Of a stretch of 6,356 bases of DNA, positions 5,509 to 6,356 are shown in pieces (position 1 is the stretch's first letter; every line of letters begins with the position of its first letter). The stretch comes from a candidate division LCP-89 bacterium (GTDB lineage: Bacteria > Electryoneota > B3-LCP). The DNA is taken from contig JALGZU010000172.1 of assembly GCA_025774735.1 (NCBI GenBank), forward strand, positions 1-6,356, read 5' to 3'. The notes beneath the pieces are model-generated. The model was not told where the DNA came from, searched no databases, and was given only the letters and a program-made list of their open reading frames with translations. The position numbers were made by a program, and so were the translations under genes.

Positions 5509-6356
5509 ATGCTGAATGTTCTAAAGATTTTTGCTGTATGTGTGTTCGCTCTCGGCCTCGTTGCAGGATTCTATTTGATTCCCTCAGACCAGGTAAATAG
5601 CGAACCCGGTGACTCTCCGCTTTTTGCCGCATCGCTGGACAACACCACGGATCGCATCTCGGGAAAAGGCGAGGCGAATCAACAGGTTGCAGGCGGCGGA
5701 TTGACACCCTTGGTTACCTGCGAAGTGACCTGTGGTCCGACCTGTGATCAGACCACCTGTGGTCTCACCTGCGCACAGACCTGCGAATTTACCTGTACCA
5801 ACACGTGTAACCAGGCGACCTGTGACGCCACCTGTGTGGCCACCTGCGTCGAGACCTGTGCCAACACCTGTCTACAGCCCACCTGCGAGACCACCTGCGT
5901 CGTCACCTGTGATTACACCTGCGAAGAGCCCATCACATTGGCCTCATTCGGAGCCGATGTCGTGGGCAGTGAGATCGTGGTGAACTGGACGACGGGTAGT
6001 GAGGTGGACAACTACCGCTTCATCGTCTGGAGATCGACCAATCCGGACAACGGTTTCGTCGTTATTGAGAATGTGCTCAGCGCCGGTAACGGTATTTCCA
6101 CAACCTCCTACACCTGCGTTGATGCCAATGTTCAGGCCGGGATCACCTACTACTACAAGCTCTCGGATGTGAGCATCTACGGCTATGAGACCCTGCACCC
6201 GACGGTGGTATCCGCGACGGTGGCGTTGACAGACAACTTCCAGCTGGCTGGCAACTTCCCCAATCCGTTCAATCCGACGACGACCATTCGCTTCAGTCTC
6301 CCGGTCGCAGCGCAGACTGAATTAGCGGTCTTCGATATGAACGGTCGCAAGGTGAG
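5509..6356 (+). CDS. Exported Thr-Cys repeat protein with FnIII and C-terminal sorting-like domain (partial, 3' end outside window)
   Basis: The frame runs open to the window end, giving 282 visible residues. The order is: a signal sequence or anchor (MLNVLK then a hydrophobic stretch to about residue 24, with no lipobox); a low-complexity linker (25-69); a cysteine block (70-138) with 17 TC pairs; an FnIII-like domain (about 142-238, with LASFGADVVGSEIVVNWTT, the SEVDNYRFIVWRS strand and YYYKLSDVS); and from 244 the start of an Ig-like C-terminal domain (NFPNPFNPTTTIRFSLP, VFDMNGRKV). That last domain is typical of secreted proteins of FCB-group phyla, where related tails act in type IX secretion or surface attachment. 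It is therefore predicted to be secreted or surface-bound. Its function is unknown. The start at 5509 is chosen on the GAGG site; ATG 5470 and GTG 5461 are in-frame alternatives. Excluding the signal segment there are 18 visible cysteines (17 in the block plus C203 in the FnIII domain). Confidence 0.88.
   Translation, partial: MLNVLKIFAVCVFALGLVAGFYLIPSDQVNSEPGDSPLFAASLDNTTDRISGKGEANQQVAGGGLTPLVTCEVTCGPTCDQTTCGLTCAQTCEFTCTNTCNQATCDATCVATCVETCANTCLQPTCETTCVVTCDYTCEEPITLASFGADVVGSEIVVNWTTGSEVDNYRFIVWRSTNPDNGFVVIENVLSAGNGISTTSYTCVDANVQAGITYYYKLSDVSIYGYETLHPTVVSATVALTDNFQLAGNFPNPFNPTTTIRFSLPVAAQTELAVFDMNGRKV
5716..5928 (+). repeat. Thr-Cys tetrad repeat block with a 63-bp (21-residue) super-period
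   Basis: The block encodes TCxx tetrads, nearly always with ACC for Thr and TGT or TGC for Cys. Three in-phase 63-bp units occupy 5740-5802, 5803-5865 and 5866-5928, preceded by two extra tetrads (5716-5739). Each unit has the form TCxQx followed by four TC-led tetrads. Thr and Cys are invariant at their positions, and the Gln at unit position 4 is kept in all three. The first two units end in TCTN and TCAN; the third ends in TCEE and leads into the FnIII domain. The non-TC positions vary freely, so the copies are old or selected for the TC framework rather than recent duplicates. Confidence 0.9.

Noticed and set aside
5732..5983. A plus-strand open frame rich in Pro, Arg and Val (RPxVxPP-like)
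   Set aside because: It is the out-of-frame reading of the ACC-TGY repeats of the TC-repeat gene. Its apparent repeat pattern is a by-product of that block.

Overview
The window (GC-rich genes with AT-rich spacers) looks like chromosomal DNA of a bacterium from the Fibrobacterota-Chlorobiota-Bacteroidota (FCB) superphylum or a related uncultured phylum such as Zixibacteria, KSB1, Latescibacteria or Eisenbacteria. The main clue is the last gene. It encodes an exported protein with an FCB-style FnIII domain followed by the NFPNPFNPTTTIRFSLP-type C-terminal sorting/FlgD-like Ig domain. The exact phylum cannot be settled from this sequence. No tRNA, rRNA, CRISPR array, insertion sequence or phage gene is visible.

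Layout, left to right. Two hairpins sharing the stem ATCCGCC/GGCGGAT lie at 1-24 and 69-86. The second is a textbook intrinsic terminator for the minus-strand genes to its right. Reading leftwards on the minus strand are a small cysteine-rich protein (3766-3981) with its own sigma70-like promoter, a YyaL/SPATA20-family thioredoxin-domain protein with an N-terminal hydrophobic export or anchor segment (1342-3576), a glycine-rich conserved protein of unknown function (406-1173) and a 68-aa unknown protein (119-325). The last three may be co-transcribed, since no clear terminator separates them. On the plus strand, diverging from the cysteine-rich gene, is a metallo-beta-lactamase-fold hydrolase (4180-5166). 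A 342-bp AT-rich non-coding region with a promoter follows, and then the start of the exported repeat protein (5509 to beyond the window end).

The most unusual element is in that last gene. A 69-residue block (residues 70-138) carries 17 Thr-Cys pairs, mostly one every four residues. A one-residue insertion after every fifth unit produces a strict 21-residue (63-bp) super-period repeated three times in phase. This block is on the exported part of the protein, between a signal sequence and an FnIII domain. I do not recognise it as a named domain. The genes do not form an obvious single pathway. A loose redox, metal or cysteine theme (CxxC thioredoxin domain, six-cysteine small protein, TC-repeat protein) is an inference only.
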